Counted from the first letter of the stretch, positions 45,135-54,451 are shown. The stretch is DNA of 64,000 nucleotides from Paenibacillus sp. PL91 (GCF_012935325.2 NZ_JABBYG020000003.1:186001-250000); one strand, 5' to 3'. Numbers and translations: made by a program. Notes: generated by a model from the letters alone, not told the origin.

Positions 45135-45980
45135 ATGTGGCTCATTACAGCCATCAGCAGCGCAATCTTGTTTGGACTAGCAGGCTGGTGGATGAAGGTA
45201 TCGCAAATGCGCGGAGGCTCAACCAGAACGCTGCTGCTTGGGCTATATGCGTCGGGAACGGTCGGCTTTGGCGTACATTCAGCGGTTGAGGGTACATTTG
45301 CTTTCCTTGCCGATCCGAAGGTATGGATTGCCGGCATCATTATCGGAGCAGGCTCTGCATGGGGCAACGCCTTGTTTATGAAAGCATTGTTCTATGGCCC
45401 AGCAAGCCTAACCTCCCCGCTTACGAATATGAATATCATCTTGGTTATCGCTTTGGGGACATGGTGGTATAAGGAGCCGCTTAGCGCCTCAGAGGCGATT
45501 GGCATTACATTGCTTCTGCTCGCCGTGCTGTTTATCGCCCACAAACGGAAAGAGCCGCTCACGATAACGGAAAAAAGATGGTTCATTCTCGTCGGGACAG
45601 CGATCGTGATGTTTGCGCTGCGAAACGGCGGCTTGAAGGTGACGGACGAGCTGGGGCTGCCAAGCGCCCCCATCCTGTTAATCGCCTATTTCCTCTCGCT
45701 TTGCTGGTTTCTTATTCCGGCCAAAGCAAACGCTGCCCGCTCGGCTGAGCGTACAGGACTTTATTACGGGATTATTGCCGGACTATTCTCATACGGCGGA
45801 CTCCAGCTGTATGCGATGGCTTTAGCGACAGGTCAGGCAAATCTGGCCGCGCCGATCTTCGCAACGAACAGTCTAGTCGTAGCAGCTGGCGCGATCCTAT
45901 TTTACAAAGAAAAGCTTACCATTGTGCAGTGGACGGCCTTTGCCTGTACGATTCTTGGGCTGATCATTATTCGGGTATAA
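45135..45980 (+). CDS. EamA/DMT-superfamily transporter
   Basis: A 281-residue inner-membrane protein with ten predicted TM segments arranged as two EamA repeats: AISSAILFGLAGWWMK at the start of the first and YGIIAGLFSYGGLQLYAMALATGQANLAAPI in the second, each ending with a GxxxY/FKEx-type segment (YKEPLSASEA and YKEKLTIVQW). Substrate unknown: members export amino acids, metabolites or sugars. GAGGGG precedes ATG 45135. Confidence 0.88.
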   Translation: MWLITAISSAILFGLAGWWMKVSQMRGGSTRTLLLGLYASGTVGFGVHSAVEGTFAFLADPKVWIAGIIIGAGSAWGNALFMKALFYGPASLTSPLTNMNIILVIALGTWWYKEPLSASEAIGITLLLLAVLFIAHKRKEPLTITEKRWFILVGTAIVMFALRNGGLKVTDELGLPSAPILLIAYFLSLCWFLIPAKANAARSAERTGLYYGIIAGLFSYGGLQLYAMALATGQANLAAPIFATNSLVVAAGAILFYKEKLTIVQWTAFACTILGLIIIRV

Positions 45981-46064
45981 GGGCATAAAAGCTTGTGCAT
46001 CCAATTTCTAACTTTAATATAGTAAATATATAATTATCAAAAATACACGTATTCCCACTGAAAT

Positions 46065-46097
46065 GAACTTACTTTTAGTTTGTTCATATGCTACAAT
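46065..46097 (+). promoter_or_regulatory. Promoter and operator-like palindrome of the HxlR gene
   Basis: TTACTT (46069), 17-bp spacer and TACAAT (46092-46097) overlap a palindrome GAAC-2-ACT-3-AGT-2-GTTC (46065-46085). Placement over the -35 suggests autoregulation. Confidence 0.6.
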
Positions 46098-46124
46098 AGT
46101 ATTACAAAAAGCGGGGTGATACGG

Positions 46125-46433
46125 TTGGATTATTCGACAATGTGCCCAAAGTATGAAGCCGCAGCCGACATTTTAGGTAAGAAATGGACGGGCAGAATTA
46201 TTCGGGTATTGCTCGGAGGACCAAAACGGTTCAAAGAGATTAAAGAACAAATTCCCGAAATGAGCGACAAAATGCTAACGGACCGGATGAAAGAGCTTGA
46301 AACAATAACGATTATTAAGCGTCAAGTCTATCCTGAAATGCCCGTACGCATCGAGTACGAGCTGACCGGCAAAGGACGGGAGCTTGAACCAGTCATTGAG
46401 TCCATTCAAAAATGGGGCGAACAATGGATGTAA
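46125..46433 (+). CDS. HxlR-family transcriptional regulator
   Basis: A 102-residue winged helix-turn-helix protein from TTG 46125, behind GGGGTG. The HxlR core begins at CPKYEAAADILGKKWTGRIIRVLLGGPKRFKEIKEQI. A single Cys at residue 6 lies where redox- or aldehyde-sensing members such as HypR and YodB have theirs. ORF sequence upstream of the TTG lacks a ribosome binding site. It may sense electrophiles through that cysteine, an inference from the family. Confidence 0.85.
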   Translation: MDYSTMCPKYEAAADILGKKWTGRIIRVLLGGPKRFKEIKEQIPEMSDKMLTDRMKELETITIIKRQVYPEMPVRIEYELTGKGRELEPVIESIQKWGEQWM

Positions 46434-46440
46434 GATGAGA

Positions 46441-46462
46441 AACCGCTGAGGCGGTTTTTTTT
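46441..46462 (+). terminator. Terminator of the HxlR gene
   Basis: AACCGC, TGAG, GCGGTT followed by eight T, 7 bp after the stop codon. Confidence 0.85.
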
Positions 46463-46544
46463 ATTTTTATGCACCGTTTTCTATGCTAATCCTCGTTCCA
46501 TAAGCTGAGAGCTGATTGCCGTATAAATTCCTCTCCATCCATAA

Positions 46545-46593
46545 TTGACAACAGAATGTCAATCCACTATCATTGATAATAATAATCAGTATC
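46545..46593 (+). promoter_or_regulatory. Plus-strand promoter with an overlapping Fur box
   Basis: TTGACA (46545-46550), exactly 17 bp, TATCAT (46568-46573). Immediately after lies GATAATAATAATCAGTATC (46575-46593), 17 of 19 matches to the Fur consensus GATAATGATAATCATTATC. No gene starts downstream on this strand: a transcript would run antisense into the 3' end of sdhB. See findings. Confidence 0.65.
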
Positions 46594-46596
46594 ACA

Positions 46597-46632
46597 TAAA
46601 AAAAGAAACCCCCGATAAAATCGAGGGTTTCC
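46597..46632 (-). terminator. Terminator of the sdhCAB operon
   Basis: On the minus strand GAAACCCTCGAT, TTT, ATCGGGGGTTTC, then seven T, 20 bp after the sdhB stop codon. Confidence 0.85.
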
Positions 46633-46651
46633 TTCCAATATTCAAGCAGCT

Positions 46652-47416
46652 CTACATGCCGAGCCATTTTTTGAACAGATGTTTTGTTGTATCCTTGTTG
46701 ATTGCTGCAATCGAAGTCGTAAGCGGAATGCCCTTCGGACATGCGCGAACACAGTTTTGCGAGTTGCCGCAGCCTTCGATACCGCCATCCGTCATTAGCT
46801 CATCCAGACGCTCCTCCTTGTTCATCTCACCCGTTGGATGAGCATTAAACAAGCGAACCTGTGAAATGGCTGCAGGACCGATAAAGCTGTTCCGGTCGTT
46901 AACGTTCGGGCAAGCCTCAAGGCAAACGCCGCAAGTCATACATTTCGAAAGCTCATATGCCCATTGGCGCTTCGTTTCAGCCATGCGCGGTCCTGGACCA
47001 AGATCATAGGTTCCATCAATCGGAATCCATGCTTTCACTTTCTTCAAGGCACCGAACATGCGCTCGCGGTTGATAACAAGGTCACGGACAACCGGGAATG
47101 TTCTCATCGGCTCAAGACGAACCGGCTGCTCCAGCTTATCGATCAGCGCGCTGCACGCTTGGCGCGGCTTGCCGTTGATGACCATTGAGCAAGCGCCGCA
47201 TACTTCTTCCAAGCAGTTGGAATCCCAGCATACAGGTGCTGTGCTCGCGCCATCGGATTTCTTCGGATTACGTTGAATTTCCATCAATCCGCTAATGACG
47301 TTCATATTAGCGCGGTAAGGAATTTCGAACTCTTCCGTGTAAGGCTTTGAATCAGGAGTATCTTGACGTGTGATGATAAACTTAACCGTCTTTGTTGCTA
47401 CAGTCGTTCCTGCCAT
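46652..47416 (-). CDS. sdhB: Succinate dehydrogenase iron-sulfur subunit
   Basis: Electron-transfer subunit of complex II, 254 residues. Three clusters are visible: [2Fe-2S] in CWDSNCLEEVCGAC (about 63-77), [4Fe-4S] in CMTCGVCLEACP (about 158-169) and [3Fe-4S] in CGNSQNCVRACPKG. It follows sdhA by 2 bp and is the last gene of sdhCAB. Confidence 0.97.
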   Translation of the reverse strand: MAGTTVATKTVKFIITRQDTPDSKPYTEEFEIPYRANMNVISGLMEIQRNPKKSDGASTAPVCWDSNCLEEVCGACSMVINGKPRQACSALIDKLEQPVRLEPMRTFPVVRDLVINRERMFGALKKVKAWIPIDGTYDLGPGPRMAETKRQWAYELSKCMTCGVCLEACPNVNDRNSFIGPAAISQVRLFNAHPTGEMNKEERLDELMTDGGIEGCGNSQNCVRACPKGIPLTTSIAAINKDTTKHLFKKWLGM

Positions 47417-47418
47417 CG

Positions 47419-49176
47419 TTATTCTCCTTTCTTCTTGTCGCTCGAGTAATCGCGTTTACGAGGCTTGATCAAGCTTACGTCGATGTCCTCGTAAGAAATT
47501 TGCGGACCTTCCTTCGTCCATTTCGCAATCGTCGATTTCATGAAATGGTCGTCGTCACGATCTGGGAAATCTGGTTTATAGTGTGCGCCGCGGCTCTCGT
47601 TGCGAAGCAATCCGCCCAGCGTCATCGCTTCGGAAAGCTCAAGCATGTTCCAAAGCTGACGAGTAAAGGCAACGCCTGCATTGTTCCATTGCGCCGTATC
47701 GTTAATGTTGATCTTCGCATAACGCTGCTTCAGCTCTTTGATCTTGTGGATCGTTTGCTCAAGCTTATCGTTAAAGCGTACAACGGTCATGTTGTTCGTC
47801 ATCCATTCGCCAAGCTCTTTGTGAATGACATAAGCGTTCTCGTTGCCGTTCATATTGACGATGCTGTTGTATTTATCCGTTTGACGCTTGTTCTCGCGAT
47901 CGAATACGGAGGAAGCAACATCTTCAGCTGATTTCTTCAAGCCTTTGATATACTCGACCGCTTTCGGTCCAGCAACCATACCGCCATAAATGGCGGATAG
48001 CAAGGAGTTCGCGCCCAGACGGTTCGCGCCATGGTATTGATACTCGCACTCGCCGGCTGCGAACAGACCAGGAATGTTCGTCATTTGATTGTAATCGACC
48101 CACATGCCGCCCATTGAATAGTGAACCGCCGGGAAAATTTTCATCGGAATTTTGCGCGGGTCGTCGCCCATGAACTTCTCATAAATTTCGATGATGCCGC
48201 CAAGCTTAACGTCAAGCTCCTTCGGATCTTTATGGGACAGATCAAGGTAAACCATGTTTTCTTGATTGATGCCAAGCTTCTGATCGACGCACACGCTGAA
48301 AATTTCACGCGTTGCAATATCACGAGGCACGAGATTTCCGTAAGCCGGATATTTCTCCTCAAGGAAGTACCAAGGCTTGCCGTCTTTGTAAGTCCAGATC
48401 CGTCCGCCTTCACCGCGTGCTGATTCTGACATCAAGCGAAGCTTGTCGTCGCCCGGAATCGCCGTAGGGTGAATTTGAATGAATTCGCCATTGGCATAGT
48501 TAACGCCCTGCTGATACACTGCGCTTGCAGCCGTACCGGTGTTGATAACAGAGTTCGTTGTTTTACCGAAAATAATGCCGGGACCGCCTGATGCAAGAAT
48601 AACCGCATCCGCACGAACCGTGTGCACTTCCATCGAACGCAAATCCTGCGCCGATACGCCGCGGCAAATGCCGTCATCGTCAACAACAGCGCCAAGGAAT
48701 TCCCAGTGCTCGTATTTGTTGACTAGACCTGCTGCTTCCCACCGGCGAACTTGCTCGTCCAATGCGTATAGAAGCTGCTGTCCTGTCGTAGCGCCCGCGA
48801 ATGCTGTACGGGAATGCTTCGTGCCGCCGAAGCGACGGAAGTCGAGCAAGCCCTCTGACGTACGGCTGAACATAACGCCCATCCGGTCCATGAGGTGAAT
48901 GATGCCAGGCGCAGCGTCGCACATTGCTTTAACTGGCGGCTGATTTGCTAGGAAATCTCCACCATAAACGGTGTCGTCGAAATGCTCCCACGGAGAATCG
49001 CCTTCCCCTTTCGTATTTACAGCGCCGTTAATACCGCCCTGCGCACATACTGAGTGGGAACGTTTGACCGGTACAAGTGAGAACAGATCAACGTGCACGC
49101 CTGCTTCTGCGGCTTTAATGGTAGCCATCAAGCCAGCCAGACCGCCGCCAACGATGATAATTTTATTTTTAGCCAT
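47419..49176 (-). CDS. sdhA: Succinate dehydrogenase flavoprotein subunit
   Basis: FAD-linked catalytic subunit, 585 residues. The Rossmann motif IIIVGGGLAGLMA starts at residue 5. The flavin-attachment His lies in KRSHSVCAQGGING. The active-site region has IQIHPTAIPG, SARGEGG, GEFIQIHP and MGGMWVDYNQMTNIPGLFAAGECEY. It is of the Bacillus (type B) form, matching the single-subunit SdhC. Translated 24 bp after sdhC. Confidence 0.97.
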   Translation of the reverse strand: MAKNKIIIVGGGLAGLMATIKAAEAGVHVDLFSLVPVKRSHSVCAQGGINGAVNTKGEGDSPWEHFDDTVYGGDFLANQPPVKAMCDAAPGIIHLMDRMGVMFSRTSEGLLDFRRFGGTKHSRTAFAGATTGQQLLYALDEQVRRWEAAGLVNKYEHWEFLGAVVDDDGICRGVSAQDLRSMEVHTVRADAVILASGGPGIIFGKTTNSVINTGTAASAVYQQGVNYANGEFIQIHPTAIPGDDKLRLMSESARGEGGRIWTYKDGKPWYFLEEKYPAYGNLVPRDIATREIFSVCVDQKLGINQENMVYLDLSHKDPKELDVKLGGIIEIYEKFMGDDPRKIPMKIFPAVHYSMGGMWVDYNQMTNIPGLFAAGECEYQYHGANRLGANSLLSAIYGGMVAGPKAVEYIKGLKKSAEDVASSVFDRENKRQTDKYNSIVNMNGNENAYVIHKELGEWMTNNMTVVRFNDKLEQTIHKIKELKQRYAKININDTAQWNNAGVAFTRQLWNMLELSEAMTLGGLLRNESRGAHYKPDFPDRDDDHFMKSTIAKWTKEGPQISYEDIDVSLIKPRKRDYSSDKKKGE

Positions 49177-49200
49177 AACGCTTCGCTCCTTGTCTACAAA

Positions 49201-49872
49201 CTAACCGATATTTGTAAGTGCCAATGCAGCACTCGCAGCTTCCTTAAATTCATCGCCGCTGAACGCGATAAGCGAAAGAATAAACAACGCCGAAACGATT
49301 ACAAAAACGCCCATGCAAATGTAGGAAGAGATACGCTGTGCTTTCGGGCCGATCGTAATGCCCCAGCTGATCAGAAACGCCCAAAGGCCATTGCTGAAGT
49401 GGAATACCGCTGCAAGTACGCCGATTACATAAAGTACGAAATAAGCAGGACTGCTCGCGATTTGATTCATCGTAGATCCCAGCTCTTCATGCGTGATGTT
49501 GCCGAGATAAACTTGAATCCGGGTTTGGAATACGTGCCAGAATACGAATACAAAGGTAATTACCCCTGTAACCCGTTGTGCGGTAAACGCCCAGTTCCGG
49601 CCGTACTTAAAGCGTCCCGTGTTCGTGTTCGATTGGTATGCCACGTACAAGCCGTAAATACCGTGAAATAACAACGGGAGGTAAATACCGAAAATCTCGA
49701 GCAGCGGCAACACTGGCAAACTGTTAATCAAATGTACGCCTTTGTCGAAGCCCTCTGGTCCGCGTTCAAACGCCTGATAGTTGGTCAGACCATGCACGAC
49801 GATAAAACCGCCGAGCGGAATGATCCCGAGAAGCGAGTGAAGCTTGCGCGAGAAATACGAGTTTCCTTTCAT
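49201..49872 (-). CDS. sdhC: Succinate dehydrogenase cytochrome b558 subunit
   Basis: Di-haem membrane anchor of type-B complex II, 223 residues and five TM segments. ATG 49872 (MKGNSYFSRKLHSLLGIIPLG) follows AAGGAGAAGG; frame-open sequence further upstream has no start signal. Haem-ligand histidines appear in RKLHSLLG, VVHGL, FHGIYGL and FWHVFQTRIQ. It is the first gene of sdhCAB. Confidence 0.94.
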   Translation of the reverse strand: MKGNSYFSRKLHSLLGIIPLGGFIVVHGLTNYQAFERGPEGFDKGVHLINSLPVLPLLEIFGIYLPLLFHGIYGLYVAYQSNTNTGRFKYGRNWAFTAQRVTGVITFVFVFWHVFQTRIQVYLGNITHEELGSTMNQIASSPAYFVLYVIGVLAAVFHFSNGLWAFLISWGITIGPKAQRISSYICMGVFVIVSALFILSLIAFSGDEFKEAASAALALTNIG

Positions 49873-50178
49873 GTCATTCCTTCTCCTTTCAATACTGTGA
49901 GTGCTGGCATGCTTTTTGTTAAAATATAAGAATGTATCCGTTTCACACTTATACATTGCTTATATTTCAGCGCAAACTAAAGCGCTGAGCCGCCAAAGGG
50001 CAGTCATCAGCTATTTACGCTTGGCAAATCATTCTACATTGTAACCCCAGCATGTTTCTCCGTCAACAAAAGTCGACACATATTAGCCACACTTCCCATC
50101 CTACTCCTTTTAAGCTTATAATGGAATTGCTTATTTTTTATAATTTCTTATAACAAAACGACATAAGGAGCTCTATTC
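49873..50178. other. Divergent intergenic region sdhC/lysR
   Basis: Contains the sdhC promoter at 50038-50066 and, on the lysR side, an A/T-rich stretch with no clear second promoter. A LysR-type site would be expected in between, but I see no perfect T-N11-A palindrome. No other gene or RNA found. Confidence 0.5.
50038..50066 (-). promoter_or_regulatory. Sigma-A promoter of sdhCAB
   Basis: TTGACG (50061-50066), 17-bp spacer and TACAAT (50038-50043) on the minus strand, giving a leader of about 160 nt before sdhC. Confidence 0.65.
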
Positions 50179-51087
50179 ATGAATGAAGAGATGCATGTCT
50201 TCACCGTAATAGTCGAGCAATCCAGCATGAATAAAGCTTCCGCTTTGCTCAATCTGTCCCAGCCTGCCATCTCTCGGAAAATCGCTAAGCTCGAGCAAGA
50301 GTTAGGCTCTCCTTTATTTCGGCGGATCGGCAAACGGCTTGAGCTTACCCGGATCGGGCAAATGACTTACGAATATGCCTTGGAGCTTAGGCAGCTTCAC
50401 CGCAAATATTTGCAAACCGTCTCCGAGTTTACTTCAACGGGACATACAACACTGACGATTGGCGCGAGTCTGACGACGCTGCAAACCACGCTGCCCGATT
50501 TAATTCAAAGGCTAACGTCAACCCATCCGGAAATCGACATTAAAGCGATTACGGGCAAGACGCATGAAATCGTGTCGCTCGTTCGCGATCATAAAGCCGA
50601 TATCGGGATCGTAGCGTCAAGCATCGAGGATTCGACATTAAGATGTATCCCTCTATTTGAGGATCATTTATCGCTTGTGCTCCCGCGCAATCAAGTCATT
50701 CTCGATAAAGGCCCGCTAGGCATTCAAGATTTGACCGGCATGCCGATGATCTTGTTCTCCAAAGGAACCTGGTACAGAATTCTTACCGACGAGCTTTTCG
50801 ACAAATATCATCTTCAGCCTGATGTGCGTATGGAGATTGATTCTTTTGAAGCGATATTGCGTTTGCTCCATACTTGCAGAGCCGCTACGCTGCTCCCCCA
50901 ATCGTACATGCGCAAACAGCTGCTCGAAGACAATGAGCTTGTCATTATCCCTATTCGCGAGCTTGAGGATACGAAGCGCACGACCTCGCTTATTCATGCA
51001 GACTCAGCAGCGCTAAGCCCCTCCGTCCGACTATGGATCAATGAGCTGGCGGCGCGTTTTCCAAGCAAAAAGGACAGCAGCCTATAA
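50179..51087 (+). CDS. LysR-family regulator divergent from sdhCAB
   Basis: A 302-residue regulator with an N-terminal helix-turn-helix (MHVFTVIVEQSSMNKASALLNLSQPAISRKIAKLE) and a substrate-binding-like effector domain (TIGASLTTLQTTLP, ADIGIVASS). Divergent genes of this kind often control the neighbouring operon, so sdhCAB is a candidate target; CcpC, which governs TCA genes in Bacillus, is one possible relative, not proven. GGAG lies before ATG 50179. Its 3' end is 31 bp from a convergent antiporter gene. Confidence 0.86.
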   Translation: MNEEMHVFTVIVEQSSMNKASALLNLSQPAISRKIAKLEQELGSPLFRRIGKRLELTRIGQMTYEYALELRQLHRKYLQTVSEFTSTGHTTLTIGASLTTLQTTLPDLIQRLTSTHPEIDIKAITGKTHEIVSLVRDHKADIGIVASSIEDSTLRCIPLFEDHLSLVLPRNQVILDKGPLGIQDLTGMPMILFSKGTWYRILTDELFDKYHLQPDVRMEIDSFEAILRLLHTCRAATLLPQSYMRKQLLEDNELVIIPIRELEDTKRTTSLIHADSAALSPSVRLWINELAARFPSKKDSSL

Positions 51088-51118
51088 ATGGGGCTACTGT
51101 CCTTCAGCATTTCCAATA

Positions 51119-52354
51119 TTACGCTTCCGAATCCATCCCCAGCCGTTTTGCGACTAAAGCGGTGGTGCTGGCTTGGAGCAGAACCGTTATGAGAATGGTC
51201 ATTAATGTAATAGAAGCAATTTTTTCGGCATGCTGGATGCCTGCGCTTGTGATCATTCCCGATAATACAGCAGGAATAACCCCCGTTTCCCTTACCCACA
51301 TCATAAATACGAGCTCATTTTTTTTCCAACCCGCCTTGCGGTCAGGCAAGCTGCAGGCAAGCACCGTGATCGGGCGAGCAACAAACATCAGTATCATCAC
51401 GATTGCAAAGCTTTGCCAACCGTATTCCAGCAATAGCGCCATATCAACCTGGCTTCCAAGTAGGACGAAAATAAGCATGCGGAGCATGACAGTCACATTA
51501 TCAGAGAAGTGTACGATTTCCGGTTCCTTCTCTTCCATCTTGAGCTGAAACAGTTTAGGATTTCCCCAAATAAGACCTGCGACGAAGGTCGCCATAAAGC
51601 CGCTCACATGCAATAGATCGCCAACTAAATAGGCAGCTAACGCTGAAGCCAGCATCGCTATCGTTGTATAATCTCTCAATATGCCTAGCTTTAAATGGGC
51701 AACGACGTACACCGAAACTAATCCGATTAATCCGCCTAACAGTATGCCGCCAAGAGCCGTATACGCAAACTGCCCGAGCAGAGGCCCTGCCTTTAATGCC
51801 GATTTGCCGGTGATTGCCGCAATTAAAGCAAAAGTTATGATGGAGCCTGTCGCATCGTTGAAGGCCGATTCACTCTCGACTGTCTCCCGTACCTTCACTC
51901 TAATGGCAACCTGACGAAATACCGGTATAATGGAAGCCGGGTCCGTTGAGGCGATGACCGATGCGGCAAGCAGTGCATAAAGCCATTCCAATCCGAAAAT
52001 GAAGTGTATAGCCGTACCCGTTATCGCTACCGTTATGAGCACACCCGGAACGCTTAGCAGTGCAACCGTCCACTTGACTTTGCTCAGCCCTCTCAGACTG
52101 ATATTGCGTCCTCCATCAAACAAAATAACGGTGGAGCCTACTATTAATATAAGCTGATTAATTAATGAGGTGCTCGATTCATTGATCCAGTGCAAGCCTT
52201 GGCCCAGCAGCAGCCCTATCAATATAAATGCAGCAACATCTGGTATACGCAGCTTAACGGCAGCACGGCCAGCCAGCATCCCGGCAATCACGATAAGAAT
52301 GAGCAATATAAGCAAGTGATGTATGATTGGTGTCGCAGCGGTTTCCACCTGCAT
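51119..52354 (-). CDS. CPA1-type sodium or potassium/proton antiporter
   Basis: A 411-residue transporter with about 12-13 TM segments of the NhaP/CPA1 superfamily: LRIPDVAAFILIGLLLGQGLHW at the start, VIASTDPASIIPVFRQVAIRV, ESESAFNDATGSIITFA (ion-binding aspartates) and FVLLGSQVDM. It has no C-terminal RCK domain, so regulation may come from a partner. It is the last gene of the ktrD-ktrC operon behind a c-di-AMP riboswitch, which points to potassium handling. Cation specificity cannot be read. Confidence 0.85.
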   Translation of the reverse strand: MQVETAATPIIHHLLILLILIVIAGMLAGRAAVKLRIPDVAAFILIGLLLGQGLHWINESSTSLINQLILIVGSTVILFDGGRNISLRGLSKVKWTVALLSVPGVLITVAITGTAIHFIFGLEWLYALLAASVIASTDPASIIPVFRQVAIRVKVRETVESESAFNDATGSIITFALIAAITGKSALKAGPLLGQFAYTALGGILLGGLIGLVSVYVVAHLKLGILRDYTTIAMLASALAAYLVGDLLHVSGFMATFVAGLIWGNPKLFQLKMEEKEPEIVHFSDNVTVMLRMLIFVLLGSQVDMALLLEYGWQSFAIVMILMFVARPITVLACSLPDRKAGWKKNELVFMMWVRETGVIPAVLSGMITSAGIQHAEKIASITLMTILITVLLQASTTALVAKRLGMDSEA

Positions 52355-52377
52355 TCACTTCCATTCCTAGGAGCAAC

Positions 52378-53046
52378 CTAACGAATAACAGTTGCCTCAA
52401 AATCTTCGATTTGCTCATTTGTTCCAATAACAACCATAACATCACGCTCAGCAAGCACATCGGTTGCCGTTGGCGCAATAATGATGCCGGATGGCTTGTT
52501 GATCGCAACGATGCTGCAGCCAAACCTTGCGCGCGGGTTCAGATCATGCAGCGACTTGCCATTCAAGCAATGAGGTACAGCAAGCTCGGCAATCGTATAC
52601 TCCTTGGAGAGCTCAATATAATCAAGCAGGTTGGGCGAAACGAGCTGATGCGCAACTCGGATGCCCATGTCCCGCTCCGGATAAACGACACGGTCAACGC
52701 CGATTTTCTCCAGCACGCGTCCATGCAATTCCGTCATTGCTTTCGCAACAACTTGCTTCACGCCTAGATCCTTAAGCAATATGGTCGTTAAAATACTGGC
52801 TTGAATATCATCGCCAATTGCGACAACGCCACAGTCAAAATTGCGTACACCGAGTGAACGAAGCGTTTCTTCATCGGTACAATCGGCAGAGACAGCATAG
52901 GTGAGCACGCCGCTCATTTCCTGAACGGCCTCCTCGTCCTTATCGATGCCAAGCACCTCATTGCCGAGCTCGATAAGCTCGCGGCCTAAGCTCGATCCAA
53001 ACCTTCCTAACCCTATTATGACAAATTGCTTCTTCTTCATTCCCAC
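52378..53046 (-). CDS. ktrC: KtrC/TrkA-type potassium uptake regulatory protein
   Basis: Cytoplasmic gating ring of a Ktr potassium channel, 222 residues. The Rossmann RCK_N domain begins FVIIGLGRFGSSLGREL, with the ADP-ribose-binding acidic strand LGIDKDEEAV. The C-terminal RCK_C/TrkA_C domain spans about 135-220; in relatives it binds c-di-AMP. GTG 53046 lies 9 nt after AGGGG; ATG 53040 is an alternative. It is 12 bp after ktrD. Confidence 0.92.
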   Translation of the reverse strand: MGMKKKQFVIIGLGRFGSSLGRELIELGNEVLGIDKDEEAVQEMSGVLTYAVSADCTDEETLRSLGVRNFDCGVVAIGDDIQASILTTILLKDLGVKQVVAKAMTELHGRVLEKIGVDRVVYPERDMGIRVAHQLVSPNLLDYIELSKEYTIAELAVPHCLNGKSLHDLNPRARFGCSIVAINKPSGIIIAPTATDVLAERDVMVVIGTNEQIEDFEATVIR

Positions 53047-53058
53047 TTGCAGCTTCCC

Positions 53059-54399
53059 CTATCCAATCGTAATTTTGCCTTCAGGATGCCGGAACAATTC
53101 TTTTTCTGTGCGAGGCCCCAGCGCATATGCTAACGTCAAAGGTCCAAGCCGCCCGGCAAACATCGTTAATGCAATGACTATTTTCCCTACTGTGCTGAGT
53201 TCCGGAGTAACGCCGATCGACAATCCCACCGTACCAAATGCAGAAGTAGCTTCAAACAATAATTTAATGAACGCCTGGTCCTCCGTCATCGACAAAGTCA
53301 TCGTTACAATAATAACTAAACCTAATGAGATTAAAGTAATCGTCAGCGCCTTAAAAATTCTGTCTTTGCCAAGCCGATGCCGAAACATCACAATATCCTC
53401 GCGTCCGCGAATCATCGCAATAACGGCCCCGATCAATGTCGTAAAGGTCGTCGTTTTGATTCCGCCGCCAGTAGAGCCTGGCGATGCGCCGATAAACATC
53501 AGGATGATGGTGAAAAACATAGTCGCTTGTCGCAAAGCTGTATAATCAAGCGTATTGGCTCCCGCCGTCCGCGGCGTAACCGACTGGAAAAAAGAGGACC
53601 ATATTTTACCGCTCCAATCTAAAGAGCCCAGTGTCTTTGTATTGGAAAACTCGAAAATAAATATAACGATTGTCCCTAGCGCTATTAATGTCCCCGTCAT
53701 CGACAAAACAACCTTGCTGTGCAGCGACAGCCTGCGGTTTTTGCGATACTCCATCAAATCCGACATGACGACAAAGCCTAAACCGCCGGTTATGATGAGC
53801 ATCATGGCCGCGATATTGACGATAGGATCAGATACATACAGCGTTAAGCTTCTGTATTCTCCAAAAATATCAAAGCCCGCATTGTTGAATAAGGAAACCG
53901 CGTGAAACGCTCCGAAAAATAACGCTTTGCCAAGCGGCATATCGAATGCAAACCTTATGGAAAACAAGGTGAATCCGACAAATTCGATCGCCAATGAATA
54001 AACGATGACCCTCCTAATGAGCCGAACGATGCCTTCCATGCTCGACTGATTCATTGCTTCTTGCAGCAATAGCCGCTCCCGAAGTGAAATCTTCTTGCGC
54101 AGCACGAGCGCAACCAGCGTCGCCATCGTCATAAAACCAAGGCCGCCAAGCTGGAATAAGCACATTAATATAACTTGGCCGGCAACCGAGAAATACGTAC
54201 CCGTATCTACAACCACCAGCCCCGTTACGCATGTCGCCGAGGTCGCCGTGAACAGTGCATCAATGAATGGCAGCCGCTCACCGCTTGCAGATGCGAATGG
54301 CATGGATAATAATATGGCCCCCAGCAAAATAATAAGCGCGAAGCCGCAAACCAATATGCGCGGGGGCGACCACTTGAGAACGTTCCAATCTCTCTTCAT
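53059..54399 (-). CDS. ktrD: KtrB/KtrD-type potassium channel subunit
   Basis: Membrane potassium-translocating subunit, 446 residues from ATG 54399 (MKRDWNVLKW), behind AAGGA. Four M1-P-M2 repeats with pore loops are visible: SATCVTGL, SLFNNAGFD, TPRTAGANT and SAFGTVGLS, with the gating-loop Gly-rich region GASPGSTGGGIKTTTF. It pairs with ktrC, and the riboswitch upstream links it to c-di-AMP. Whether KtrB or KtrD by homology is not decided. Confidence 0.93.
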   Translation of the reverse strand: MKRDWNVLKWSPPRILVCGFALIILLGAILLSMPFASASGERLPFIDALFTATSATCVTGLVVVDTGTYFSVAGQVILMCLFQLGGLGFMTMATLVALVLRKKISLRERLLLQEAMNQSSMEGIVRLIRRVIVYSLAIEFVGFTLFSIRFAFDMPLGKALFFGAFHAVSLFNNAGFDIFGEYRSLTLYVSDPIVNIAAMMLIITGGLGFVVMSDLMEYRKNRRLSLHSKVVLSMTGTLIALGTIVIFIFEFSNTKTLGSLDWSGKIWSSFFQSVTPRTAGANTLDYTALRQATMFFTIILMFIGASPGSTGGGIKTTTFTTLIGAVIAMIRGREDIVMFRHRLGKDRIFKALTITLISLGLVIIVTMTLSMTEDQAFIKLLFEATSAFGTVGLSIGVTPELSTVGKIVIALTMFAGRLGPLTLAYALGPRTEKELFRHPEGKITIG

Positions 54400-54451
54400 C
54401 CGTTGTCCTTCTTCTGTGTATGTCTTATCATAATTGCTTGTTTTTGAGCAT

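Noticed and set aside
46467..46742. 91-codon minus-strand frame across the sdhB end
   Set aside because: It overlaps the sdhB terminator and sdhB coding sequence, has no ribosome binding site and shows no protein-like pattern.
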